From Pseudomonadota bacterium (GTDB taxonomy: Bacteria; Pseudomonadota; Alphaproteobacteria; Rhizobiales; Rhizobiaceae), in contig JAEZHO010000442.1 in the NCBI GenBank assembly GCA_023416545.1, forward strand, positions 1 through 11,559: a DNA stretch of 11,559 bases, given 5' to 3'. Positions 5,294-11,472 of this stretch are shown in pieces. Within the stretch, counting starts at the first letter, position 1; each line of letters begins with the position of its first letter. The position numbers and the translations under genes were made by a program. The notes under the pieces are model-generated. The model was not told where the DNA came from. It made no database searches and saw only the letters and a program-made list of their open reading frames with translations.

Positions 5294-5986
5294 ATGGGCA
5301 GATTGCAGGCCGGCATTATCCCGGTGACACCTTTCCAGCAGAATTGCACCATCCTCTTCGATGCCGATACCAAAGCCGGCGTGGTCGTGGACCCGGGCGG
5401 CGACGTCGACCGGATCATCGAGACGATAGAGGCGAACAGGCTGGCCATCCGCGAGATCTGGCTGACGCATGGGCACATAGACCATGCGGGAGGTGCCGAC
5501 GAACTGCGCGAGGCGCTCGGCGTCAAGGTGATCGGTTCCCATGAGGCCGACAGGCCGCTCCTGCAAGGGCTCGAAGCCCAGGCGCAGATGTTCGGGGTGC
5601 CGATGAAGGTTCGCAACCTCGAGCCCGACCGGTTCCTTGCGGAAGGCGAGCAGGTCTCGTTCGAAGGGCACGTGTTCGAGGTCTATCATTGCCCGGGGCA
5701 TGCGCCCGGCCACGTGATCTTCTTCAACAGGGAGCAGCGCTTCGCGCATCTCGGCGACGTGCTCTTCAACGGCTCGATCGGAAGGACCGACCTGCCCGGC
5801 GGGGACCACGACACGCTGCTGCGCTCCATCCGGGACAAGGTCCTGCCGCTCGGCGACGACGTCGGCTTCCTCTGCGGCCACGGGCCCGGCGGCCGCATCG
5901 GAGACGAGCGGAGGACCAATCCGTTCCTGCAGGGGATCGAGGCAATAAAAAAACCCGGCATGACTGCCGGGCCTCAACTCGAATAG
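5294..5986 (+). CDS. MBL-fold hydrolase, glyoxalase II / YcbL-like
   Basis: A 230-residue cytoplasmic metallo-hydrolase. The binuclear metal site is complete: THGHIDH (58-64) supplies His59, His61, Asp63 and His64, His136 is in HCPGHAPGH (132-140), Asp155 in LGDVLF, and His196 in CGHGPGG. The block GSIGRTDLPGGDH (160-172) matches YcbL-type single-domain glyoxalase II relatives of about 215 residues, which hydrolyse S-lactoylglutathione-type thioesters. The C-terminal domain of classical GloB is absent, so the physiological substrate is uncertain. GGGAG lies about 7 nt before the ATG. The last residues (from about 214, GIEAIKKPGMTAGPQLE) look non-conserved and coincide with a minus-strand terminator. 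A weak TTGCCA (5241-5246) / TGTAGA (5263-5268) pair could be its own promoter. Confidence 0.9.
   Translation: MGRLQAGIIPVTPFQQNCTILFDADTKAGVVVDPGGDVDRIIETIEANRLAIREIWLTHGHIDHAGGADELREALGVKVIGSHEADRPLLQGLEAQAQMFGVPMKVRNLEPDRFLAEGEQVSFEGHVFEVYHCPGHAPGHVIFFNREQRFAHLGDVLFNGSIGRTDLPGGDHDTLLRSIRDKVLPLGDDVGFLCGHGPGGRIGDERRTNPFLQGIEAIKKPGMTAGPQLE
5947..5971 (-). terminator. Intrinsic terminator of the cspA-type gene, inside the opposing hydrolase gene
   Basis: Read on the minus strand, CCCGGCA (plus 5965-5971) pairs with TGCCGGG (plus 5954-5960) around a 4-nt loop. It is followed at once by seven T (A7 at plus 5947-5953). This is a canonical Rho-independent terminator about 30 bp after the cold-shock stop codon. 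It lies within codons 218-226 of the hydrolase gene. On the plus strand no T-run follows the hairpin, so it should act on the leftward transcript only. Confidence 0.88.
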
Positions 5987-5987
5987 A

Positions 5988-6001
5988 AAGCCTTCAGGCT
6001 T
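5988..6001. repeat. Short inverted repeat between the convergent stops
   Basis: AAGCCT (5988-5993) and AGGCTT (5996-6001) are perfect inverted arms around TC, sitting between the hydrolase stop and the cold-shock stop. The 2-nt loop makes a real RNA hairpin poor. Most likely incidental. Confidence 0.3.
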
Positions 6002-6215
6002 AACCGGAGATCTGCAGGTTGACCGCCTTGGGCCCCTTGCCACGACGATCCGGTTCCGTGTCGAAGCTTACTTTCTGGTTCTCTGAGAGACCGGACAGGC
6101 CGGAAGCCTGTACGGCGGAGATATGAACAAAGATGTCGGCGCCACCATTGTCTGGCTTAATGAAGCCGAAGCCCTTGTCGGTATTGAAGAATTTTACAGT
6201 GCCAGTCTCGGCCAT
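6000..6215 (-). CDS. Cold-shock protein, CspA family
   Basis: A 71-residue single cold-shock domain that binds single-stranded nucleic acid and acts as an RNA chaperone in the cytoplasm. RNP1 is KGFGFIKP (14-21) and RNP2 is DIFVHISAV (27-35); length is typical (65-75). The start has AGGA about 8 nt upstream, and an overlapping out-of-frame ATG lies 4 nt before it. The gene is monocistronic by appearance: a 426-bp gap separates it from the permease gene, and an intrinsic terminator lies 30 bp downstream. The long upstream region fits the family habit of post-transcriptional control through a long 5' leader. Rhizobia carry several paralogues, so no individual symbol is given. Confidence 0.96.
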   Translation of the reverse strand: MAETGTVKFFNTDKGFGFIKPDNGGADIFVHISAVQASGLSGLSENQKVSFDTEPDRRGKGPKAVNLQISG

Positions 6216-6269
6216 GCATCAGGTCCTTTACTTCCTGTCCGTGTTCAGCGGCGGACAGCATAACAGAAA

Positions 6270-6283
6270 CGCCCCGAAGGGCG
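6270..6283 (-). terminator. UUCG-capped hairpin in the cold-shock leader, possible attenuator
   Basis: On the minus strand CGCCC-TTCG-GGGCG is followed by TTTCTGTT. This is a 5-bp perfect stem with the very stable UUCG tetraloop and a broken U-tract, about 55 bp before the cold-shock ATG. It resembles a weak intrinsic terminator or attenuator. It could also serve as a plain leader stem. Confidence 0.5.
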
Positions 6284-6423
6284 GGCGGCAGGCAGCTTTA
6301 AGAAAGGGTCCCTGTCGTTACCGCGGGTTTTCTGGCCGGTGTTTCTACTCCCGTCGCCCAGAAGTCCGCCCGAAGTTTTGACGCCTTCGGAGCGCATGTT
6401 TATAGGTCTTCCCATCGCTCGAA

Positions 6424-6465
6424 AATTGCCCGAACTTGCACAGAGTGCTGTGTTTCTCGGGAATT
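6424..6465. repeat. Long imperfect inverted repeat upstream of the cold-shock gene
   Basis: Nested arms AATT (6424-6427/6462-6465), CCCGA/TCGGG (6429-6433/6457-6461) and CACAG/CTGTG (6439-6443/6448-6452) form a 14-bp interrupted stem. It has one bulged base, a 5/4 internal loop and a 4-nt terminal loop. It could fold in RNA from either strand or be a regulator-binding dyad. Confidence 0.5.
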
Positions 6466-6641
6466 GGCAAGAAAAAGTTTCGCGGTATCCGGCCGGGCCC
6501 GAAAGGCACTTTGTATACTTTCGACGAAGTTACTCGCGGGAAGTCGAATAACAGTACAGACCCATGATTGTTCTGCGGCATCGATGGTAAGTCGGACAAA
6601 TCCATCCTGCCGCGCCGCAGCCGCCGAAAGTATTATACCGC

Positions 6642-7553
6642 TCAACCGACCGAAGTTTTGTCCGCCGGAGCCCTGGAGCCGCGCCGGGCGATTTCGGGTA
6701 CGAGTTCGACCAGCAGCATGGCGGTGAAGATGATCGCGCATCCGACATAGCCGATCGGCGGCAGCATTTCGCCCAGCAGGAGTGCGGCGAGGAAGCTTCC
6801 GAACAGGGCTTCGCTGGAGAGGAAGATCGCCGCCTGGGGTGCGGTCGTGTAGCGCTGGCCGATCACCTGCAGCACGAAGGCGAGGCCGGAGGAGATCAGC
6901 CCGACATAGAGGATTTCGGCAGCCGATGCCCGGATGACGCCCCAACTGATGCTTTCGGCGGGGATCGCGAAGGAGAGGGCGAGCACGGAGCAGATGGCGA
7001 ACTGCACGAAGGAGAGCGCCAGCGGTCGCCCGGTCGAGGTCACGAAAAGCCCCGCGAGAAGGATCTGGACGGCCCAGAAGAAGGCGCAGACGATCGTCAG
7101 GTAATCGCCCGGCGTCAGGTTCGTCAGCTGGCCGCCGCTCATCAGGAAGATGCCGGTGAGCGACATCGCCGCCGCCGGCCAGATGATCCAGTGCGGGTAG
7201 CGGCGCAGGACGAGGACGGAGATCAGCGGGACGAAGACGACGTAGAGACCGGTGAGGAAGCTGGAATTGGTGACGGTGGTGGTCAGAAGCCCGATCTGCT
7301 GGGTGATGGCGCCGCCGAAGAGGGCGAGGCCGACCAACACGAACCCGAGCCAGTCCCGGCGGACGAGGCTGTTGTCCGCCTTGCGGCTCTCCAGCCATGC
7401 GAAAGGCAGGACGGCGAGCGCGGCGATGGCGAAGCGCAGGCCGACGAACCAGAAAGGCTCGATCGTCTCCATCGCGGTGGACTGGGCAACGAAGCCTCCG
7501 CCCCAGATGGCGGCTGCTAACAACAGGATGAGGTTCGCTTGGACGCGTGTCAT
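6642..7553 (-). CDS. DMT-superfamily permease with two EamA domains
   Basis: A 303-residue inner-membrane protein with about ten hydrophobic helices arranged as two tandem EamA repeats (about 6-137 and 149-286). The first begins with the typical LLLAAAIWGGGFVAQS (10-25) and the second has ALFGSFLAALLLGEMLPP (249-266), a hallmark of these drug/metabolite exporters. The short C-terminal tail is polar. Substrates of such transporters range over amino acids, nucleosides and toxic metabolites and cannot be predicted. Only a weak ribosome binding site (AGG about 6 nt before the ATG) is seen. It lies 94 bp downstream of the small membrane protein gene on the same strand and may share its transcript. 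Confidence 0.9.
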   Translation of the reverse strand: MTRVQANLILLLAAAIWGGGFVAQSTAMETIEPFWFVGLRFAIAALAVLPFAWLESRKADNSLVRRDWLGFVLVGLALFGGAITQQIGLLTTTVTNSSFLTGLYVVFVPLISVLVLRRYPHWIIWPAAAMSLTGIFLMSGGQLTNLTPGDYLTIVCAFFWAVQILLAGLFVTSTGRPLALSFVQFAICSVLALSFAIPAESISWGVIRASAAEILYVGLISSGLAFVLQVIGQRYTTAPQAAIFLSSEALFGSFLAALLLGEMLPPIGYVGCAIIFTAMLLVELVPEIARRGSRAPADKTSVG

Positions 7554-7647
7554 GGATGCCTGGCTGGCTGGATTTGGCTGCGCCGGAGGGGCGGAGGCGA
7601 TGCCTAGCAGCGGTGCCGCTCTGCATCAAGGGCAGGGACGGCGAAAC

Positions 7648-7962
7648 TCAGCGCCGTTTGCGCTCGTTTTCGGCCTTCAGGGCAGCGCGGAAGCTGCGAC
7701 GCGAGAGGACAAAGCCTCCGCCGGCCGTCAGCATGAAGCCGCCAATGACGACGGCGAGGGCTAGATGCTGGTCGGGAAAGAGGATGGCGGGCTGGAAGGC
7801 CAGCGCGGTGGGGGATTCGGCCGGCGTCCGGCTGTCGGCCATCGGGCTCTCCACCAGGACGAGCATCATGATGACGCAGGCCGCAAGCGCCGCGACGGCG
7901 ATCGACAACGGCGAACGCAGGAGGGGAAATCTCCGGGACCGTTTCTTTTCGTCGATGAACAT
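7648..7962 (-). CDS. Small two-helix membrane protein, unknown function
   Basis: Encodes 104 residues. A basic N-terminus (MFIDEKKRSRR) precedes TM1 (about 19-37), a 25-residue Pro/Ser/Ala-rich loop and TM2 (about 67-86), then a very basic tail ending ENERKRR. By the positive-inside rule both ends are cytoplasmic. The ATG at 7962 is chosen over the longer open frame (to 8157) because a perfect GGAGG sits 6 nt upstream and the extension looks like random GC-rich translation. It is divergent from aatA and upstream of the permease. I do not recognise a family. Confidence 0.72.
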   Translation of the reverse strand: MFIDEKKRSRRFPLLRSPLSIAVAALAACVIMMLVLVESPMADSRTPAESPTALAFQPAILFPDQHLALAVVIGGFMLTAGGGFVLSRRSFRAALKAENERKRR

Positions 7963-8186
7963 CGCTCGCCTCCAACGCATTCCGTTGCCAGGACAGGTGG
8001 CGATGGAAGAAGGGCGGATTTTGGGCACGGGCGGCTTTTCGGCCGGTCGGGGAGAATGCCCGTCGATGGTGCAGGCCGTCCGGCCTCGCTTTCGGCTTGA
8101 AACGCGTTCATACATTCGACATACAGCTTGCGGCGGTTCCGGCGCGCGGTTCCGCATTGTTCAACCGACCTGCAGGACCCGAAATC
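7963..8186. promoter_or_regulatory. Divergent intergenic region before aatA
   Basis: A 224-bp stretch without a gene, containing the start signals for the small membrane protein gene (left) and aatA (right). AGGCCG/CGGCCT at 8073-8086 is a compact inverted repeat. It ends about 10 bp before the candidate aatA -35 and might be an operator. Confidence 0.5.
8097..8125 (+). promoter_or_regulatory. Candidate aatA promoter
   Basis: TTGAAA (8097-8102) is separated by 17 bp from CATACA (8120-8125). The -35 is a fair match and the -10 a weak one. A start near 8132 would give a leader of about 55 nt. Weakly supported. Confidence 0.33.
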
Positions 8187-9389
8187 ATGGCCTTTCTTGC
8201 CGACGCACTTTCCCGCGTAAAGCCATCCGCCACCATCGCCGTCTCCCAGAAGGCCCGCGAGTTGAAGGCCAAGGGCCGCGACGTCATCGGGCTGGGTGCA
8301 GGCGAGCCGGATTTCGACACGCCCGACAACGTCAAGAAGGCGGCGATCGACGCGATCAACCGGGGCGAGACGAAGTACACGCCGGTCTCCGGCATTCCGG
8401 AACTGCGCAATGCCATTTCCGAGAAGTTCAAGCGCGAGAACGGCCTGGAATACAAGCCGGAACAGACGATCGTCGGAACGGGCGGAAAGCAGATTCTTTT
8501 CAACGCCTTCATGGCGACGCTTAATCCCGGCGATGAAGTGGTCATCCCCGCTCCCTACTGGGTTTCCTATCCGGAAATGGTGGCGCTCTGCGGCGGCACG
8601 CCGGTCTTCGTGACCACCAAGCAGGAAAACAATTTCAAACTGACCGCCGAGGAACTCGAGCAGGTCATCACGCCGAAGACCAAGTGGTTCCTCTTCAATT
8701 CGCCGTCGAACCCGTCGGGTGCCGCCTACAGCGCCGCCGAACTGAAGGCGCTGACGGACGTGCTCCTGAAGCACCCGCATGTCTGGGTCCTGACCGACGA
8801 CATGTACGAGCACCTGACGTTCGGCGACTTCAAGTTCGCCACCCCGGTCGAGGTGGAGCCGAAGCTCTACGACCGGACGCTGACGATGAACGGCGTCTCG
8901 AAGGCCTATGCCATGACCGGCTGGCGCATCGGCTATGCCGCAGGCCCGCTGGAGTTGATCAAGGCGATGGACATGATCCAGGGCCAGCAGACCTCCGGCG
9001 CCTGCTCGATCGCGCAATGGGCAGCCGTCGAGGCACTCAACGGCCCGCAGGACTTCGTGGCGAAGAACAAGAAGATCTTCGAAGCCCGCCGCGACCTCGT
9101 CGTGTCGATGCTCAACCAGGCGACGGGCATCAAGTGCCCGACCCCGGAAGGTGCCTTCTACGTCTACCCGTCCTGCGCGGGGCTGATCGGCAAGACCGCT
9201 CCGTCCGGCAAGGTGATCGAGCCCGACGAGGACTTCGTATCCGAGCTTCTGGAAGCCGAAGGCGTCGCGGTTGTGCATGGTTCGGCCTTCGGCCTCGGCC
9301 CGAACTTCCGCATCTCCTACGCGACCTCCGAGGAAGAGCTCGAGGAGGCCTGCAAGCGCATCCAGCGCTTCTGCGCCGCCTGCCGCTAA
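8187..9389 (+). CDS. aatA: Aspartate aminotransferase (class I, PLP-dependent)
   Basis: A 400-residue cytoplasmic enzyme interconverting aspartate plus 2-oxoglutarate with oxaloacetate plus glutamate. GAGEPDFDTP (37-46) is the N-terminal substrate-site motif. NSPSNPSG (171-178) supplies Asn175, Asp204 and Tyr207 contact the PLP ring, and Lys239 in NGVSKAYAMTGWRIGY (235-250) forms the Schiff base with Arg247 beside it. Arg375 (NFRISYA) binds the substrate carboxylate. This set and the length match the rhizobial AatA type (subgroup Ib), some members of which also act on prephenate or aromatic substrates. The frame is open upstream to 8097, but the ATG at 8187 with AGGA ten bases before gives the usual MAFLADALSRVKPS start. 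It stands alone, closed by a strong terminator. Confidence 0.96.
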   Translation: MAFLADALSRVKPSATIAVSQKARELKAKGRDVIGLGAGEPDFDTPDNVKKAAIDAINRGETKYTPVSGIPELRNAISEKFKRENGLEYKPEQTIVGTGGKQILFNAFMATLNPGDEVVIPAPYWVSYPEMVALCGGTPVFVTTKQENNFKLTAEELEQVITPKTKWFLFNSPSNPSGAAYSAAELKALTDVLLKHPHVWVLTDDMYEHLTFGDFKFATPVEVEPKLYDRTLTMNGVSKAYAMTGWRIGYAAGPLELIKAMDMIQGQQTSGACSIAQWAAVEALNGPQDFVAKNKKIFEARRDLVVSMLNQATGIKCPTPEGAFYVYPSCAGLIGKTAPSGKVIEPDEDFVSELLEAEGVAVVHGSAFGLGPNFRISYATSEEELEEACKRIQRFCAACR

Positions 9390-9407
9390 GCTCGATACCC
9401 ATTCAAG

Positions 9408-9445
9408 AAAAAAGGCCCGCCGGATGACCGGCGGGCCTTTTTTTT
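9408..9445. terminator. Strong bidirectional intrinsic terminator
   Basis: GGCCCGCCGG (9414-9423) and CCGGCGGGCC (9428-9437) form a perfect 10-bp stem with an ATGA loop. Six A precede it and eight T follow, so both strands have a U-tract after the hairpin. It closes aatA on the plus strand and the sugar dehydrogenase gene on the minus strand, whose stop is at 9447. Confidence 0.95.
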
Positions 9446-9446
9446 G

Positions 9447-10709
9447 TCAGCCGGCCTTGGTGATCCTTACGATCGCCGAGCCGCCGCCGCCACGCGTTTC
9501 GGTCACGGCGTAGACCGCACCGTCGGGTCCGACCCTGACGTCGCGGATGCGCGCATCCAGCGGAACGCGCTCCTCGTATTCGACCCGGTCGCCGTCCATG
9601 TGCAGCACGACGACGCCCTGCGAGACGAGGCCGCCGACGAGGAAGGCGCCCTTCCATTCCGGAATGGCGTCAGCGTCGTAATAGGCCATGCCGGACGGTG
9701 CGATGACCGGGTCCCAGTAGTAGACCGGCTGTTCGGTCTCGGCCTGCTGGGTGATGCCTTCGCCGACGGCGTCGCCGCTGTATTCGACGCCGTAGGTCAC
9801 TTCGGGCCAGCCGTAGTTCTTGCCGGCTTGCGGACGGTTCAGTTCGTCGCCGCCCTTCGGGCCGTGCTCGACGGTCCATAGGCGCCCCTCGCCATCGAGC
9901 GTCGCGGACTGGAGGTTGCGATGGCCGAGGCTCCAGATTTCCGGCTGCGCGTTCTCCTGGCCGACGAAGGGATTGTCCGGCAGCGCCCTTCCGCTGGTGT
10001 CGATCCGGAAGACCTTGCCGAGGCCGCTCGTAAGATCCTGTGCCTGGACGCGCGGCTCGGGGTCGGAGCGTTCGCCGACCGTGACGTAGAGCTCGCCGCC
10101 CGGGCCGAAGACCAGCCGCGAGCCGAAATGCTTGTTGCCGTCATAGCTCGGCATCTGCCGGAAGATCACCTGGACGTCCTCGAGGGCGCCGCCGCCCTGG
10201 TCGTCGGTCACCAGCTTGCCGGAGGCGACGGACGTGCCGTTGCCGTCCTCCCGTTCTTCGGAGAAGGAGAAGAAGACCATGCCGGAGGTTTCGAAATCGG
10301 GTGCGAGCGCGACGTCCAGCAGGCCGCCCTGTCCATCGGAGAGGACTTCCGGCACGCCTTCGAGCGCAGGGCCGGCCTTGCCGTCGGTGGAGACGATGTG
10401 CATGGCGCCTTCCTTGGCGGTCACCAGCATGCGCCCGTCGGGGAGGAATTCCATCGCCCAGAGATGCGGCAGGCCGTCCGCGACGACTTCAGTCTCGACC
10501 TCGACGGTTTCGGCCGGCTGGGGAGCGCGGGTCTGGCCGGCGAAGGCCGGCTGCTGGTCGGGCGCGTTGGCGGGCTTCGTCTCGGCCGGTTCGCCCGCCT
10601 GAGTGCTCTCGCTTCCTGCGGCGGGCGTGGTGCCCTGCGCTAGGGCCGGAGCCGCGAGAAGGGCCGCGGAAAGGATGGTGCCTGACAGAAGGACGAGCGG
10701 ACGCGTCAT
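9447..10709 (-). CDS. Exported PQQ-dependent aldose sugar dehydrogenase
   Basis: A 420-residue protein with a Sec signal peptide (hydrophobic core about 5-19, probable cleavage after ALA at 24), so it is periplasmic. A Pro/Ala/Glu/Thr-rich linker (about 26-66) leads into the six-bladed beta-propeller of the soluble glucose dehydrogenase family (E. coli YliI/Asd type), which oxidises aldoses to lactones using PQQ and calcium. Visible blocks are FLPDGRMLVTAKEG (88-101), KHFGSRLVFGPGGELYVT (193-210) with His194 at the likely catalytic base position, SLGHRNLQ (260-267), EHGPKGGDELN (281-291) and YYWDPVIAPSGMAYY (330-344). The start at 10709 is chosen over 10796 because GGGAG lies 8 nt upstream and a signal peptide begins there. 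The natural electron acceptor is unknown. No PQQ synthesis genes are in view. Confidence 0.92.
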   Translation of the reverse strand: MTRPLVLLSGTILSAALLAAPALAQGTTPAAGSESTQAGEPAETKPANAPDQQPAFAGQTRAPQPAETVEVETEVVADGLPHLWAMEFLPDGRMLVTAKEGAMHIVSTDGKAGPALEGVPEVLSDGQGGLLDVALAPDFETSGMVFFSFSEEREDGNGTSVASGKLVTDDQGGGALEDVQVIFRQMPSYDGNKHFGSRLVFGPGGELYVTVGERSDPEPRVQAQDLTSGLGKVFRIDTSGRALPDNPFVGQENAQPEIWSLGHRNLQSATLDGEGRLWTVEHGPKGGDELNRPQAGKNYGWPEVTYGVEYSGDAVGEGITQQAETEQPVYYWDPVIAPSGMAYYDADAIPEWKGAFLVGGLVSQGVVVLHMDGDRVEYEERVPLDARIRDVRVGPDGAVYAVTETRGGGGSAIVRITKAG

Positions 10710-10870
10710 GTTGGATCTCCCTTGGAATGTCACTCGCCGGAGAGCATCTTCCCCGGTCGCGAGTTCATCTAGGGCATCCCCGTCCGGCCGTCGCACACGA
10801 GGCCATCAAGTTATGTTTATCGGGGGAGGAGACCCGCCGGCTGGCGGGCCTCAATCCGGTGCGGGTCCAA
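10710..10870 (-). promoter_or_regulatory. Intergenic region upstream of the sugar dehydrogenase gene
   Basis: This 161-bp stretch presumably carries the sugar dehydrogenase promoter and the DUF3597 transcript end. A possible -10, CTAGAT, lies on the minus strand near plus 10768-10773, but its -35 (TGCGAC) matches poorly. Confidence 0.4.
10829..10852 (-). terminator. Hairpin after the DUF3597 gene
   Basis: On the minus strand GAG-G-CCCGCC pairs with GGCGGG-T-CTC (one G·U pair) around an AGCC loop, a 10-bp stem ending 18 bp after the stop codon. The sequence after it is C-rich with no T-run, so termination would be weak or Rho-assisted. The plus-strand version has an A·C mismatch, which favours function on the minus strand. 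Confidence 0.5.
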
Positions 10871-11374
10871 TCAGTCGGTAAGGTCGGAGGGGACCTTGCC
10901 GCCGTTTTCGGCGAGCTTCTTCATCAGCGCCTTGTGGAGCCAGACGTTCATCGTGGCGGAGTCCTCGGTGTCGCCGGTGTAGTTCAGCTCGCGAGCCAGT
11001 TCCTTGCGGGCGGACAGGCTGGAATCGAGATCGAGCGCCTTCATCAGGTCGACGATCGAGCGGCGCCAGTCGAGTTTCTGCCCGCTTTTCTGGACCGCGG
11101 CGTCGAGGATCGGAGCAACGTCGACGGGAGCCGAAGCGGCACCCGAGGAAGGCGCGGCGCCGGCTGCGGGAGCAGACGGGGCGGCCGTGGCGCTCGTGGA
11201 GGGCGATGCAGCCGCTCCTCCGCCGGACGGGGGCGCCGACGGCGCGGGGGCCGGGGATGGCGTCGGCGAAGGGGAGGTTGCGGATGGCGAGGCAGGGGAA
11301 GATGAAGGCGAGGATGCAGGGGCGGCCTTGGCCTCTCCCCAGATGGCGTTCTTGATCTTGTCGAAAATGCCCAT
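10871..11374 (-). CDS. DUF3597 domain-containing protein with Ala/Ser/Pro linker
   Basis: Encodes 167 residues in three parts. A conserved short N-terminal segment (MGIFDKIKNAIWG, 1-13) comes first. A low-complexity linker of almost only Ala, Ser, Pro, Gly and Thr follows (about 16-83). The DUF3597 domain (about 84-167) contains KLDWRRSIVDLMKALDLDSS, RKELARELNYTGD and the ending WLHKALMKKLAENGGKVP. There is no signal peptide or membrane helix, so it is probably cytoplasmic. The domain is common in alphaproteobacteria, with a solved structure but no known function. AGGAGG lies 8 nt before the ATG, a strong site suggesting good expression. It sits downstream of the antiporter-like gene on the same strand (98-bp gap). 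Confidence 0.9.
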   Translation of the reverse strand: MGIFDKIKNAIWGEAKAAPASSPSSSPASPSATSPSPTPSPAPAPSAPPSGGGAAASPSTSATAAPSAPAAGAAPSSGAASAPVDVAPILDAAVQKSGQKLDWRRSIVDLMKALDLDSSLSARKELARELNYTGDTEDSATMNVWLHKALMKKLAENGGKVPSDLTD

Positions 11375-11472
11375 TGTGTTGTCCTCCTGTTGTTTGAGGG
11401 GTGAACTAGAGCGACTGCTAATATTTGCAACCGATCGGGAGGACGCATTCTCCGGACGGGGAGGGCGGCGCG

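Larger units (their letters stand above)
6216..6641 (-). promoter_or_regulatory. Cold-shock gene upstream region and probable long leader
   Basis: The 426 bp between the permease stop and the cold-shock ATG hold no supported gene. In the minus orientation they contain -10-like boxes (TATAAT at plus 6632-6637, TATAAA at plus 6399-6404) with no good -35, an imperfect hairpin at 6424-6465, a dyad CGAAAG/CTTTCG at 6500-6523 and a UUCG-capped hairpin at 6270-6283. The middle is AT-richer than its surroundings. A start from the TATAAA box would give a leader of roughly 175 nt, a length usual for cold-shock messages. The promoter position is inferred. Confidence 0.5.

Noticed and set aside
6345..6605. 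An 86-residue minus-strand frame upstream of the cold-shock gene.
   Set aside because: The ATG has no properly spaced ribosome binding site, the protein lacks any recognisable pattern, and the frame runs through the inverted repeats.
6370..6660. An 11-bp direct repeat, CCGAAGTTTTG, at 6370-6380 and 6650-6660.
   Set aside because: One copy lies in the permease coding end; two copies 280 bp apart with no further similarity are easily explained by chance.
7866..9278. A 470-residue open frame opposite aatA.
   Set aside because: aatA has all PLP-enzyme motifs; the antisense translation is rich in Arg, Gly and His with no domain pattern.
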